Shown: in pieces, positions 17,001 to 25,708 of the stretch
Layout of the letters: the number at the start of each line of letters is the position of its first letter
How positions within the stretch are numbered: position 1 is the stretch's first letter
Program-made: the position numbers and the translations under genes
Assembly (NCBI GenBank): GCA_041736895.1
Contig: JBGSSS010000198.1
Coordinates: forward strand, 4,115 to 68,114
Length of the DNA stretch: 64,000 bases
Source: JANRLT01 sp041736895
Lineage (GTDB): Bacteria > Planctomycetota > Planctomycetia > Pirellulales > JALHPA01
Direction: 5' to 3'
Notes under the pieces: model-generated
Seen by the model: only the letters and a program-made list of their open reading frames with translations
What the model was told of the DNA's origin: nothing
Database searches by the model: none

Positions 17001-17207
17001 CAGCTAGTGCTGCTCGACCCGCACTCCAACAAGTTGTCGATTTACGACGAAGGGAAGTTTGTCCCCTTTGAACCGACCCAGCAGCAATTGCCAACAGTGC
17101 CGACGTCGCTTGATTGGTATCGTGGCTGGCGGAAGCATCTGGGGTTCGCCGAAATCGACATTCATCAAGCAGCGTCCGCAGCGCGGCAAGGGGCGGTACG
17201 ATCATGA
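14052..17207 (+). CDS. dabA: DabA-type inorganic carbon accumulation subunit (DUF2309)
   Basis: 1051 residues. DabA is a soluble, zinc-containing, beta-carbonic-anhydrase-like subunit thought to convert CO2 to bicarbonate vectorially, driven by the cation gradient through the membrane partner DabB. The zinc and active-site residues are visible: C518 and D520 in FCLDTREES, H706 in FGHGSYC, and C721 in YDCGACSGGMGG, with the same H-to-C spacing of 15 as in the characterised enzyme. A large C-terminal domain follows (DGHASDLRAGLPWQGVEIHE region). The stop overlaps the start of the membrane subunit in ATGA. The substrate is assumed from the family; in a heterotroph the role may be supply of bicarbonate for carboxylations or pH/sodium balance. 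Confidence 0.92.
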   Translation: MSLAVADPLAKKDSYESAPQSESSSAAEIEAIIHAAGELLPTVGPITAFVFLNTLQGLEHLPFDEGVKQGERLFGCNPYLPESEYRERFEQGRIMRDDIIAAIRADLMGLGEAPIAGLTNRYELRLAMLEYPLRVGPAEELRWFVAETDALTKIRKEAPLAMAEKLLEETRHWVMRDLLSQHWSERTSLGATPPPRYDFSDLLTHFDSKSIERWSRSTWETFALQALWRVCRNEVQALPHAECKKSHLIRHRDLLQIAVGEDSDALVHELLIRYCAAFCDQGFAGWELPYRELGFYQSFLTVYGRHFGPPDAWLHGLSDELSRLKKANIGPVESIAESLRLLGVPQDEWKDYLTASLLSLRGWAGLLLHMEVRHDRVPLPVSPGTQLEFIAVKLILDRFAVAYVARQEMDYTGPLDRLREAAQERIVKPLNGVEQRAFLIFQLAQVLGWSPDRLLGLSANDWATLLSEVEIFDSLARRRILHRAFEGNYRTQALNAFAIHTQRKSARVHRPKYQAVFCLDTREESFRRHFEEVEPQAETFGAAGFFGVPMYYKGASDAYFSTLCPIVVMPKHWVVEEVVYSLSESHKRRAKTRRVLGSAQQQVHLRSRSIASGALLTASLGVLASIPLVARVLFPRLTARIRKTASQFVEAPPITRLRLERIAPNPSPEDDGIGFSLDEMANIGERMLRDIGLTTSFARLVIFFGHGSYCLNNPHKSAYDCGACSGGMGGPNARALAMILNDPRVRKILLERGIEIPETTRFIGGLHNTCNDSITFLDLDLVPLSHFRDIENVQDVLQQVCARNAHERCRRFQSAPLTLSFQEAHRHVEGRSEDLAQTRPEFGNASNAVCFVGRRERVRDLYLDRRCFMHSYDPLTDTPECMILGRILGAVVPVCEGINLQYFFSRIDSPGWGCGTKLPHNVTSLLGVMDGHASDLRAGLPWQGVEIHEPVRLLMIFETTPAAILGIMAANATVGRIISNGWVQLVLLDPHSNKLSIYDEGKFVPFEPTQQQLPTVPTSLDWYRGWRKHLGFAEIDIHQAASAARQGAVRS

Positions 17208-18604
17208 ATCTCGATGAACTCCTGTATTGGCTGGGAGTGATAGTAGTCTCCGCACCCACGGTCATGGTGGTGTTGCTCGGCGCTGTTTCGTTGCTCTCAG
17301 GGAAATTTTCCGAGCGCGCGATTGGACGGATTGTCCAGATTTGCGTCATCGTCGGTTTGTTATCCTCGCTCTTGATTTTGGGGCTCATGTTGACCAATGA
17401 TCGGCGGCACGTGGCAGTCAATCTGGGAAATCTCGTCCACTTGCATGGATCGCAGTTCGATCAAGGCTATCACTTTGCCATTAAGTTTATTTTCGATCGT
17501 TTGAGTGTGCCCTTCGCGATCCTTTCGTTTCTGCTCTGCGGCGTGATCGGCGCCTTTGCCACACGTTACATGCACCGCGAACAAGGGTTCAATCGCTTCT
17601 TTACGCTCTATGCGATTTTTGTGTTGGGGATGATCGTTACGTCGCTTGCTGGAACGATCGAGACATTGTTCGTGGGCTGGGAATTGGTCGGGCTTTCGTC
17701 CGCGCTGCTCGTGGCATTTTTTCATGAGCGGTCCGCACCCGTGCGGAATGGGCTGCGAGTCTGGATCGTGTATCGCATCTCCGATGCGGCCTTGCTCACG
17801 GCCTCTGTGGTGATGCATCACATGACGGGCTTTGGCGACTTCGACAAAATGATGGGCATCGAATCGTGGCCCGACCAAACCCCGATCATCAATCCGCATC
17901 AGGCGCTGATCGTCGGGTCGCTGTTGCTCGTATCTGCGGCGGGCAAATCGGCGCTCGTGCCATTCTCGGGCTGGCTGCCGCGGGCGATGGAAGGGCCCAC
18001 GCCCTCGAGCGCTGTGTTTTACGGCGCGTTGTCGGTGCATCTCGGGGCGTTTTTGTTGCTGCGGACCAGTCCATTGCTGGATAGTTCGCCGCTCTTGAGC
18101 GCGATCGTGGTGGTGTTGGGTTTGCTCACGGCGATTTTTGCGGCCGTGGCCGGGCGAGTGCAAACCGATATCAAGTCCGCGCTGTCGTTTGCTTCGTTGA
18201 CTCAGGTCGGCATCATTACCGCCGAGATCGGCTTGGGACTGCGCTATATCCCGCTGATTCATATCCTAGGGCACGCTTGTCTGCGGACGCTGCAGTTTGT
18301 TCGCGCCCCGACGTTGTTGCACGATTACCGGTTGATGGAGAACGCGCTCGGCGAACGGATTTCCGCGCGGCCCGCGGGGGAGAAATTGTTTTCTGAACGG
18401 GTTCGTGTTTGGAGTTATCGGTTTGCGCTGGAACGAGGTTACTTGGACGCCTTGCTGGTGAAGTTTATTGTCACGCCCCTCTTGGGGACGCTGCGCTTTT
18501 GCGATCGATGTGAGCGGCGCTGGACCGATTTCTTGGCGGGCGGCCAGTCGCGTGAATCCGAAAGCCGCGAACTGCAAACGAGCCCCGTCGAGGAGCTGAT
18601 ATGA
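17204..18604 (+). CDS. dabB: DabB-type membrane subunit (NuoL/MrpA-like proton-translocating family)
   Basis: 466 residues from the ATG at 17204, which overlaps the dabA stop. Polytopic membrane protein of the NADH-dehydrogenase subunit 5 family: early YMHREQGFNRFFTLY, then TLFVGWELVGLSS and, in the core, GKSALVPFSGWLPRAMEGPTP, which carries the conserved Lys and Pro of the cation channel of complex-I antiporter subunits. Later there is a short HILGHACLRTLQF helix with the conserved His. In the DAB/MpsAB systems this subunit couples the cation gradient to DabA. The next gene starts inside its stop codon, so the three genes form one translational unit. Confidence 0.9.
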   Translation: MNLDELLYWLGVIVVSAPTVMVVLLGAVSLLSGKFSERAIGRIVQICVIVGLLSSLLILGLMLTNDRRHVAVNLGNLVHLHGSQFDQGYHFAIKFIFDRLSVPFAILSFLLCGVIGAFATRYMHREQGFNRFFTLYAIFVLGMIVTSLAGTIETLFVGWELVGLSSALLVAFFHERSAPVRNGLRVWIVYRISDAALLTASVVMHHMTGFGDFDKMMGIESWPDQTPIINPHQALIVGSLLLVSAAGKSALVPFSGWLPRAMEGPTPSSAVFYGALSVHLGAFLLLRTSPLLDSSPLLSAIVVVLGLLTAIFAAVAGRVQTDIKSALSFASLTQVGIITAEIGLGLRYIPLIHILGHACLRTLQFVRAPTLLHDYRLMENALGERISARPAGEKLFSERVRVWSYRFALERGYLDALLVKFIVTPLLGTLRFCDRCERRWTDFLAGGQSRESESRELQTSPVEELI

Positions 18605-20028
18605 CTCTGCATTTTCCAGGTCTGGAATTTGCCGTGATGCTGCCGCTCTTGGGCGCGATCTTCGTGAACTTGCTGCGCGATCCCCTCCGCGCGCGGCACG
18701 CATCCGTCATCATCACCGGCATCACCTTGTTCATCGCGCTTGCCACTTGGATCGATTTTGCCTACGTCGGCGGCAAGATCGCGCGGGATCCAAACGACCT
18801 GGTGCGGTGGCTGACGGGGCATGAGCTCTTTGATATCGATCAACTTAGCGCCCCGCTGCTGCCGCTTGTCGCGTTGCTCTATTTCCTGACAACACTGACG
18901 ACGCTGCATATTAAAATCCGCCGCTTTTCGTTTGCTTTGAACTTACTCTCCGAAGGTCTCGTGCTCGCGACCTTCAGTTGCAAGGAGTATAGCTGGGCGA
19001 TCATCGCACTCATGGCATTGTCGACGATTCCGCCGCTGGTGGAGTTGCGCTCGCGCAATAAACCGTTGCGCGTTTATCTGATTCACATGAGTTTGTTTGT
19101 TGCACTGATGGTCGGCGGCCAGTTGCTGATCGATTCCTATCACGGCGAAGCGGTTCCGGCCTGGGCCGTCGCGCCGTTGATGGCCGCCGTGCTGATTCGC
19201 AGTGGAATTCTTCCGTTTCATTGCTGGGTCACGGATCTCTTCGAGCATGCCAGTTTCGGCACGGCGCTGCTTTTTGTCACACCCATCACCGGAGCTTACG
19301 CCGCAGTCCATTTGATTCTGCCCGTCGCGGACACCGAATTGCTCCGCGCGATGGGGCTACTCTCATTGGCCACGGCCGTCTACACGGCGGGCATGGCGCT
19401 GGTGCAGCGCGAGGCGCGGCGGCTATTTTGTTACCTTTTCCTTAGCCATTCGGCGCTCGTGCTGATGGGCCTCGAAATGATTCAGCCCTATGGCTTGACC
19501 GGCGCGCTGTGCGTCTGGCTCTCGGTCGGATTATCGTTGGGCGGGTTTGGCTTGACGCTGCGGGCACTCGAATCGCGACGGGGGCGATTGTTGCTCCACG
19601 ATTTCCAAGGGCTCTACGATCAGACGCCGACGTTGGCCGTTTGTTTCGCGCTCCTCGGCTTGGCCAGTGTCGGATTTCCTTGCACGATCGGGTTCATCGG
19701 CATGGAAATGCTCGTCGACGGAGCGGTCGAGACGTATCCCTCCGTCGGAATCGCCGTCGTGATCGCCGCGGCGTTGAATGGCATCGCGGTGATTCATACG
19801 TATTTTCTGATCTTCACCGGCACACGGCATCGCAGCATGATCTCGCTCCGAATCGGCTGGCGCGAGCGCACGGCCGTGCTGGTGCTGGTGGCGTTAATTC
19901 TGCTGGGCGGCATCATCCCGCAGCCCGGCGTCCATTCTCGGCATCTGGCCAGTCAGGAAATCCTCGAGGCTCGCAATCCAAAACCGATTCCCGGCGACGT
20001 CGTCAAAGCCGAAGCGGATGAGGATTAA
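18601..20028 (+). CDS. Second NDH-1-like membrane subunit in the DAB operon
   Basis: 475 residues, ATG at 18601 overlapping the dabB stop (ATGA). A multi-spanning membrane protein related to NuoM/NuoL: LIRSGILPFHCWVTDLFEHASFGT corresponds to the antiporter core (K...P.H.WL..A....P). The key lysine is replaced by arginine in this stretch, and the loop reads FEHASFGT instead of MEGPTPVS. It ends in a hydrophilic tail (PIPGDVVKAEADED). Canonical DAB or MpsAB modules have only DabA and one membrane subunit, so this extra gene may supply a second half-channel. A hairpin repeat follows the stop. Family assignment good, role inferred. Confidence 0.82.
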   Translation: MTLHFPGLEFAVMLPLLGAIFVNLLRDPLRARHASVIITGITLFIALATWIDFAYVGGKIARDPNDLVRWLTGHELFDIDQLSAPLLPLVALLYFLTTLTTLHIKIRRFSFALNLLSEGLVLATFSCKEYSWAIIALMALSTIPPLVELRSRNKPLRVYLIHMSLFVALMVGGQLLIDSYHGEAVPAWAVAPLMAAVLIRSGILPFHCWVTDLFEHASFGTALLFVTPITGAYAAVHLILPVADTELLRAMGLLSLATAVYTAGMALVQREARRLFCYLFLSHSALVLMGLEMIQPYGLTGALCVWLSVGLSLGGFGLTLRALESRRGRLLLHDFQGLYDQTPTLAVCFALLGLASVGFPCTIGFIGMEMLVDGAVETYPSVGIAVVIAAALNGIAVIHTYFLIFTGTRHRSMISLRIGWRERTAVLVLVALILLGGIIPQPGVHSRHLASQEILEARNPKPIPGDVVKAEADED

Positions 20029-20070
20029 CGAAGGAAATCAGCCAATAATTTACTGGCCGCTGATCCGCAC

Positions 20071-20145
20071 GGAGATAGGCAAGAGAATGAAGGCAGAAGA
20101 ATAATTCTGTTTTATTCTCCTGCCTTCATTCTTCTGCCTATCTCC
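20071..20145. repeat. Large imperfect hairpin, AGGCAGAAGAATG family
   Basis: Left arm GGAGATAGGCAAGAGAATGA plus AGGCAGAAGAAT; right arm the near-complement ending TTCTGCCTATCTCC. Arms of about 32 nt have about four mismatches and a loop of about 11 nt. It lies between the convergent DAB operon and sulfatase gene, so it may serve as a transcript end for both. A shorter relative is at 50053-50099. Confidence 0.8.
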
Positions 20146-20264
20146 CTAACTTGTGAATTGAAGCGCAATGAGAGCATCGCATAAAAAGTTCCAACACCTT
20201 CAATTGCTTCAAGTCCTTGCAAAAAGAAGTGTTATAAGAAGCAGTAGGGTACCGAAATCGTCTC

Positions 20265-21635
20265 TCACTCCGGCAGGTCCTTCAAATCATCAGGCATCTT
20301 GGGATTGTCGAGCGCCTGCTGTGCTGCAAGCAGTTTTTTCAATTCCGCGACGCGTTTGGGTTCCGCTTTGACGAGGTCTTTCTTCTCGTAAGGATCATCG
20401 CCGATATTGAAAAGCTGCTCAACGCCTTGAGCATTGATGATAAGCTTCCAATCGCCGTGGCGCAGCGAACCTCCCTTGCGCATCGCGATATAAATCGTGC
20501 GCGGGGAAGCATTTTTCGTCATACCGGTCAACGCCGGCCACTGGTTCATCCCGTCCCACTTCAGGTCTTCTTTGGGCACATAACCGGCGAGACTGGAAAT
20601 CGTCGGAAACCAATCAACACAGTGCATCGGTGTGGTGAATTTTTGCGGCGTAAGCTTGCCCGGCCAATTGGCGAAAGCGCAGACGCGCGTCCCGCCTTCG
20701 TAGAGCGTGTTCTTGCCGGCGCGGAGCGGATCGTTTTCGCTGTTCAGCGGCGAATCGGGCACCGTGCCGACGTACGCGTTCTTGAGCGATTCGATCCCGC
20801 CGTTGTCGCTGGTAAAGACAATGAGCGTATTCTCGCGCTGGCCGGTTTGCTCGAGAGCTTCGACCATCTGGCCAACCTTGGCATCGACCTGCGCGACCAT
20901 CGCCGCCATGCGCAGGCGCGAGTTCTGCTTCGCCGGATCGTCGTCGAACTTCACACCGTCATACAGCTTCAGGTACTCCGCCGGCGCATCAACTGGCGTG
21001 TGAACGGCGTGGAATGGGACGTAGATGAACCACGGGTCCTTTTTTTCTTTGATCCGCTTCACCGCCTCGGCTGCGATGAGCTCCGTCGCGTTTCCCTCTT
21101 CGTCAAAGAACTTGCCGTCGCGATGCCACGTGTCTTCATACGGGCCCTTGCGGTACTTGTGAGTCCAGGGATCGGCCGCGCCGGTGAGCGTCCCGTAACC
21201 GTGATCGAAGCCGTAAGCGTTCGGCCCCCATTCGGGTTTCGCGCCCAAATGCCACTTGCCCATCTGATACGTCTTGTAGCCAACGGATTTGAGTGCTGAA
21301 GCCAAGTTCACGGTCCCCAGCGGCATCGCGCGGAGATTGCTCGGGGCGAGCGCTTGCGGACCAAAACGCCCCGGATAGCGGCCGCTCATCAGCGCCGTGC
21401 GCGTCGGCGTGCAGACCGGTTGGACATAATGCTGATCGAGTTCGACGCCCGACTTGACGAGCTTGTCCATGACCGGCGTCTTGGAAAATCCGCCATGCCA
21501 GCCGACATCGCTCCAGCCGAGATCATCGGCGACGATCAAGAGGATGTTGGGCTTTGCAGTCGCAGGTTTGCTTTCTTCGGCTTGCCCGGCAACAGCAGCC
21601 AAAGCGATGAAGGCCAGAGTGAATGCTGTTTTCAT
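20265..21635 (-). CDS. Secreted arylsulfatase-type sulfatase
   Basis: 456 residues from the ATG at 21635; a GTG at 21644 is also open. The signal peptide MKTAFTLAFIALAAVAGQA places it outside the cytoplasm. The catalytic motif is C75-T-P-T-R, where the cysteine is converted to formylglycine. The metal-binding N-terminal NILLIVADDLGWSDVG (D37, D38), GKWHLG and FTSDNGG with the C-terminal metal pair are all present, so it should be active. Similar to the arylsulfatase B group that desulfates marine or host polysaccharides. Sulfatases are numerous in planctomycetes. No anaerobic maturase gene is visible nearby. The gene faces the glycoside hydrolase divergently. Confidence 0.93.
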   Translation of the reverse strand: MKTAFTLAFIALAAVAGQAEESKPATAKPNILLIVADDLGWSDVGWHGGFSKTPVMDKLVKSGVELDQHYVQPVCTPTRTALMSGRYPGRFGPQALAPSNLRAMPLGTVNLASALKSVGYKTYQMGKWHLGAKPEWGPNAYGFDHGYGTLTGAADPWTHKYRKGPYEDTWHRDGKFFDEEGNATELIAAEAVKRIKEKKDPWFIYVPFHAVHTPVDAPAEYLKLYDGVKFDDDPAKQNSRLRMAAMVAQVDAKVGQMVEALEQTGQRENTLIVFTSDNGGIESLKNAYVGTVPDSPLNSENDPLRAGKNTLYEGGTRVCAFANWPGKLTPQKFTTPMHCVDWFPTISSLAGYVPKEDLKWDGMNQWPALTGMTKNASPRTIYIAMRKGGSLRHGDWKLIINAQGVEQLFNIGDDPYEKKDLVKAEPKRVAELKKLLAAQQALDNPKMPDDLKDLPE

Positions 21636-21781
21636 AAAAAACACGGATGGATGAAAAATGAGAGCCGAGATCTTCCCAGGAACCGACCTTAGAATTGTAC
21701 CATGCAGCGGCAGTCATTTCCTTGCTATATTTTGACTTGCAAGACTGCTCCTCACTCCAGACATTCCCACATTCGCATCTC

Positions 21782-24442
21782 ATGGCGCAAGAGCAAAACG
21801 TAGCTACCGCAGAACACCACCGCTTGCAAGAAGCCAAGCAGCGCACCGCACCCTGGCGGCTTTGGGGACCGTATCTTTCGGAACGGCAATGGGGAACGGT
21901 GCGCGAGGATTACAGCGCTAACGGCGATGCTTGGGGTTACTTGACTCATGATCAAGCCCGCAGCCGCGCCTATCGTTGGGGTGAAGATGGTCTTGCCGGA
22001 TTCAGCGATGACAACTCGCGGCTCTGCTTGTCGCTGGCGCTGTGGAATGGCAAAGATCCGATCTTGAAGGAACGGCTCTTTGGCCTGACGAACAACGAAG
22101 GGAATCACGGCGAAGACGTCAAGGAGCAATATTACTACCTTGATGCGACGCCAACGCATTCGTACCTGAAGATGCTGTACAAGTATCCGCAAGCAGAGTT
22201 CCCGTACGAAAAACTTGTCGCGGAGAATCGAAAACGAACCAAGCAGGAGCCCGAGTATGAGTTGATGGACACGGGTATCTTCGACGAGGATCGGTACTTC
22301 GATGTCTTCGTGGAATATGCCAAGGCTGGTCCGACGGACTTATTGATGCTGGTGACGATTCACAATCGAGGACCGGAAGCGGCGGCGATTCATTTGTTGC
22401 CGCAGGTTTGGTTTCGCAACACATGGACTTGGAGCGATGCCGAAGAGCGGCCGGTGATTCTGGACAACGATACCGGCGGGATCGAAGCGATTCACGCCAA
22501 ATTAGGCCGTTACTATTGCCGCATCGAAGGGGGCACCAAGTGGCTGTTCACGGAGAACGAAACGAATTCGCAACGTCTCTTTGGGCAACCAAACGGTCAC
22601 GCGCATTGCAAAGATGCGTTCCACGACTATGTCGTCGAAGGCCGAACGGAGGCCGTGAACCCGCATCCCAAAGGAACCAAAGCGGCATCGCATTTTCAGT
22701 GGACAATTCCGCCGGGTCAGTCGCGCCAACTGCGCATGCGTTTAACGAAAGACGTACCTCCGGTCGTCGAACCGCAATCGTTCGATGCAATCTTCGCGCA
22801 GCGGCGTGCCGAAGCAGATGAGTTCTACGCTTCATTGCAGCAAGATGTCGCTGGCGACGATGCGATTCATGTTCAACGCCAAGCATGGGCCGGAATGATT
22901 TGGAGCAAACAGTTTTATTACTACGATGTCACCGATTGGCTGCGCGGTGACAAGGCCGAGCCAACGCCGCCGCCGGAACGGCTCAAAGGACGCAATTTTC
23001 ATTGGCTGCATCTCAACAATGCCGACATCATCTCGATGCCGGACAAGTGGGAGTATCCGTGGTACGCGGCTTGGGACTTGGCCTTTCATTGTCTGCCGCT
23101 GGCTCACATCGATCCGGAATTTGCCAAGGGTCAACTTCTGCTCCTGACGCGCGAATGGTACATGCATCCCAATGGGCAATTGCCCGCGTATGAATGGGCG
23201 TTTGGCGATGTGAATCCGCCGGTGCATGCGTGGGCGACGTGGCGCGTCTTTGAAATCGATCGCGAGAAGCAAGGCGGCGACGGCGATCTGGCGTTTCTCG
23301 AGCGCGTCTTTCACAAGCTCTTGCTGAACTTCACTTGGTGGGTCAACCGTAAAGACTCGACAAATCGCAATATCTTCGAAGGCGGTTTTCTGGGGCTCGA
23401 CAACATCGGCGTGTTTGACCGCAACATCCAATTCCGTGCCGGTGTCGCACTAGAGCAAGCCGATGCGACGGCGTGGATGTCGATGTTCACGTTGAACATG
23501 ATGCGCATCGCCCTGGAATTGGCTTCGCACAATCCGGTCTACGCAGACATCGCCACCAAGTTCTTCGAGCATTTTCTGCGCATCGCCTGGGCGATTAACA
23601 ACGCCGGAAATGATTTGCATGCTCCGGGCTTGTGGGATGAAGAAGATGAGTTTTATTACGACAAACTGACTTGCGATGATGGCCGAATGGTGCGGCTCAA
23701 GGTTCGTTCGCTGGTGGGCTTGATTCCGCTCTTTGCCGTGGAAGTGCTAGAGCCGGAGTTGCTGCTGAAGCTCAAGGGTTTTCAGCGGCGGCTCAATTGG
23801 TTTTTGAATTACCGGCCGGAGTTGGCGGCGCAGGTCTCGCGTTGGTTCGAGCAGGGGCGCGGCGATCGGCGGTTGTTATCGTTGCTCCGCGGGCATCGGA
23901 TGAAATGTTTGCTGCGGCGGATGTTGCACGAGAGCGAGTTTCTTTCCGACTATGGGGTGCGAGCGCTGTCGCGCGTTCATCTGCAGCAGCCCTACCAAGT
24001 CAATATCGAGGGGCAGCATCTGAGCATCGAATATTGGCCGGCGGAATCGGAATCGGGTATGTTCGGCGGCAATTCCAATTGGCGCGGACCGATTTGGTTT
24101 CCGGTGAATCATCTGATCATCGAATCGCTCCGGCGGTTTCATTCGTACTACGGCGATGAGTTCAAGATCGAATGCCCCACGGGCTCCGGGACGATGCTCA
24201 CGCTGAGCGAAGTGGCGGATGAATTATCGCGCCGCTTGTCGCGTTTGTTTCTAAGAGACGTGCAGGGCCGTCGTCCGATCTTCGGCGAACAGAGTAAATT
24301 GCAAAGCGATCCGCAGTTCCGTGATCACTTGCACTTTTACGAATACTTTCACGGCGACAACGGCCGCGGGGTGGGAGCCTCGCACCAGACCGGATGGACC
24401 GGTTTGATTTCGCTGTTGTTAATGAAGCAGCCTACGGCCTAG
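21782..24442 (+). CDS. GH63-like glucosidase (MGH1-type glycoside hydrolase)
   Basis: 886 residues from the ATG at 21782 (MAQEQN); an earlier start would add 29 unlikely residues. It has no signal peptide, so it is probably cytoplasmic. N-terminal region WRLWGPYLSERQWGTVREDYS and DATPTHSYLK are typical of bacterial relatives of GH63 alpha-glucosidase/mannosylglycerate hydrolase. The (alpha/alpha)6 catalytic barrel follows, with KWEYPWYAAWDLAFHCLPL and GGNSNWRGPIWFPVNHL, which carry the likely acid residues. Probable role is hydrolysis of an alpha-glucosidic or alpha-mannosidic compatible solute or oligosaccharide. It is not followed by a co-directional intact gene. Confidence 0.85.
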   Translation: MAQEQNVATAEHHRLQEAKQRTAPWRLWGPYLSERQWGTVREDYSANGDAWGYLTHDQARSRAYRWGEDGLAGFSDDNSRLCLSLALWNGKDPILKERLFGLTNNEGNHGEDVKEQYYYLDATPTHSYLKMLYKYPQAEFPYEKLVAENRKRTKQEPEYELMDTGIFDEDRYFDVFVEYAKAGPTDLLMLVTIHNRGPEAAAIHLLPQVWFRNTWTWSDAEERPVILDNDTGGIEAIHAKLGRYYCRIEGGTKWLFTENETNSQRLFGQPNGHAHCKDAFHDYVVEGRTEAVNPHPKGTKAASHFQWTIPPGQSRQLRMRLTKDVPPVVEPQSFDAIFAQRRAEADEFYASLQQDVAGDDAIHVQRQAWAGMIWSKQFYYYDVTDWLRGDKAEPTPPPERLKGRNFHWLHLNNADIISMPDKWEYPWYAAWDLAFHCLPLAHIDPEFAKGQLLLLTREWYMHPNGQLPAYEWAFGDVNPPVHAWATWRVFEIDREKQGGDGDLAFLERVFHKLLLNFTWWVNRKDSTNRNIFEGGFLGLDNIGVFDRNIQFRAGVALEQADATAWMSMFTLNMMRIALELASHNPVYADIATKFFEHFLRIAWAINNAGNDLHAPGLWDEEDEFYYDKLTCDDGRMVRLKVRSLVGLIPLFAVEVLEPELLLKLKGFQRRLNWFLNYRPELAAQVSRWFEQGRGDRRLLSLLRGHRMKCLLRRMLHESEFLSDYGVRALSRVHLQQPYQVNIEGQHLSIEYWPAESESGMFGGNSNWRGPIWFPVNHLIIESLRRFHSYYGDEFKIECPTGSGTMLTLSEVADELSRRLSRLFLRDVQGRRPIFGEQSKLQSDPQFRDHLHFYEYFHGDNGRGVGASHQTGWTGLISLLLMKQPTA

Positions 24443-24604
24443 CACGTCGAGCAACAACGATAACCGTTGGCATCGACCGGACGAAAGAGGGCACGGCTGA
24501 TTCTGCCAAAAGGCTTTTTACGAGCCCCCCTCTCATAGCTCGAAGCTCCCCTCTAGAACACATGTTTTTCAATATGCTCTAAGTTTTTTTCAGCAAATTT
24601 CGCC

Positions 24605-25393
24605 GTGTTTTTAGAGCGATTATTCAATTTAGGCACCTTGAACTTGACCGGTGCCAGCATGTACACAGGCCCGACTTTTGTGTCTGCCGGCAAGCTGCTC
24701 ATCAATGGCAACAACTCGGCTGCCACGGGGAACGTCACCGTGAATTCGTTAGCCACCCTCGGCGGCGGCGGGACCGCAGGCGGATCGACAAACGTGGGCA
24801 TCGTCGCAACGGGCAAGCTCGACCTGAATGACAACGACCTGGTCGTTGACAACGGCAACTTGGCGACGCTCACCGCGCAGCTCGCTTCGGGCTTGGACAT
24901 CAACGGCAGCTACGGCAACGGCCCTGGCATCACGAGCAGTGCGTTCGCCAACAACGTCGATTTCAACACGGTGCTCGGCATCGCGGCGAATGTGGAACTG
25001 GGTTACACATCGTTCTCCGGTCAGACGGTCGATGCCAACGATGTGCTGATCAAGTACACCTACTATGGCGATGCCGACTTGAGCGGTTCGGTCGATACCT
25101 CGACGGACTTCGACTTGTACATCACCGGTCTGACCAGCGGCGGCAGCCTTGGCGGTTGGTTATACGGTGACTTTGACTACAGCGGCACGGTCGATTCCTC
25201 CACGGACTTCGACTTGTACATCACGGGTCTCACCAGCCAAGGCAGCCCGTTGTTGACCGCCGGCGGTGGTGGGAATCTGGTGCAAGCCGTGCCGGAACCA
25301 TCGACGTTCGTCCTAGGCGGCTTGGCCTTGCTCGGCTTCGCCGGCATCGGCATTCGCCGCCGACGCTTGGCAGCAGAAAATGGCAAATGCTAA
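24605..25393 (+). pseudogene. 5'-truncated PEP-CTERM protein with autotransporter-type repeat and dockerin-like repeats
   Basis: The open frame from 24605 encodes one autotransporter-associated beta-strand repeat (LNLTGASMYTGPTFVSAGKL). Two dockerin-type calcium motifs follow (DADLSGSVDTSTDFDLYITG and DFDYSGTVDSSTDFDLYITG). It ends with a PEP-CTERM sorting signal: VPEPSTF, a hydrophobic helix and a RRRR cluster. Upstream the frame meets a TAG at 24554, and there is no signal peptide and no convincing start: 24605 is a GTG without a Shine-Dalgarno and the first ATG is at 24659. Normal family members have a leader and many repeats. I read it as the 3' remnant of a long surface protein whose front was lost. 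A perfect terminator follows. Confidence 0.75.
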
Positions 25394-25708
25394 TCAACCG
25401 ATCATTTGCCACGAGGAACATGGTCGCGAAAAAAATGCTCGCGACCGGACCCCTCATAGCAAGAATAAAAAAAGCCCTGCGACATACTAGTCGCAGGGCT
25501 TTTTTGTTCCAGAGCATCGATTCTACGAATGCGCATTCTTGATTCGCGCATTACACCTAGAGCGTGGTCCGTTTGTCCGGGTGTTCGTGGAAAGTTCGAA
25601 ATCTGGCTTGCAAGGAGCTTCGTCGCCGAAGCCTATGTCATGCAACTTCTACTAAACGATGGCATGCCTGCATAAAGAAGACGCAGCAAGGAATTACAAG
25701 TGCCATAA
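25394..25708. other. Spacer with a terminator, no gene recognised
   Basis: 315 bases between the PEP-CTERM remnant and the glycosyltransferase stop. Apart from the terminator at 25468 I see no gene. Its 3' part has no repeat-family match. Confidence 0.5.
25468..25505 (+). terminator. Intrinsic terminator, usable in both directions
   Basis: AGCCCTGCGAC, loop ATACTA, GTCGCAGGGCT with an A-run before and a T-run after. It is a textbook factor-independent terminator between the PEP-CTERM remnant and the convergent glycosyltransferase gene. Confidence 0.92.
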
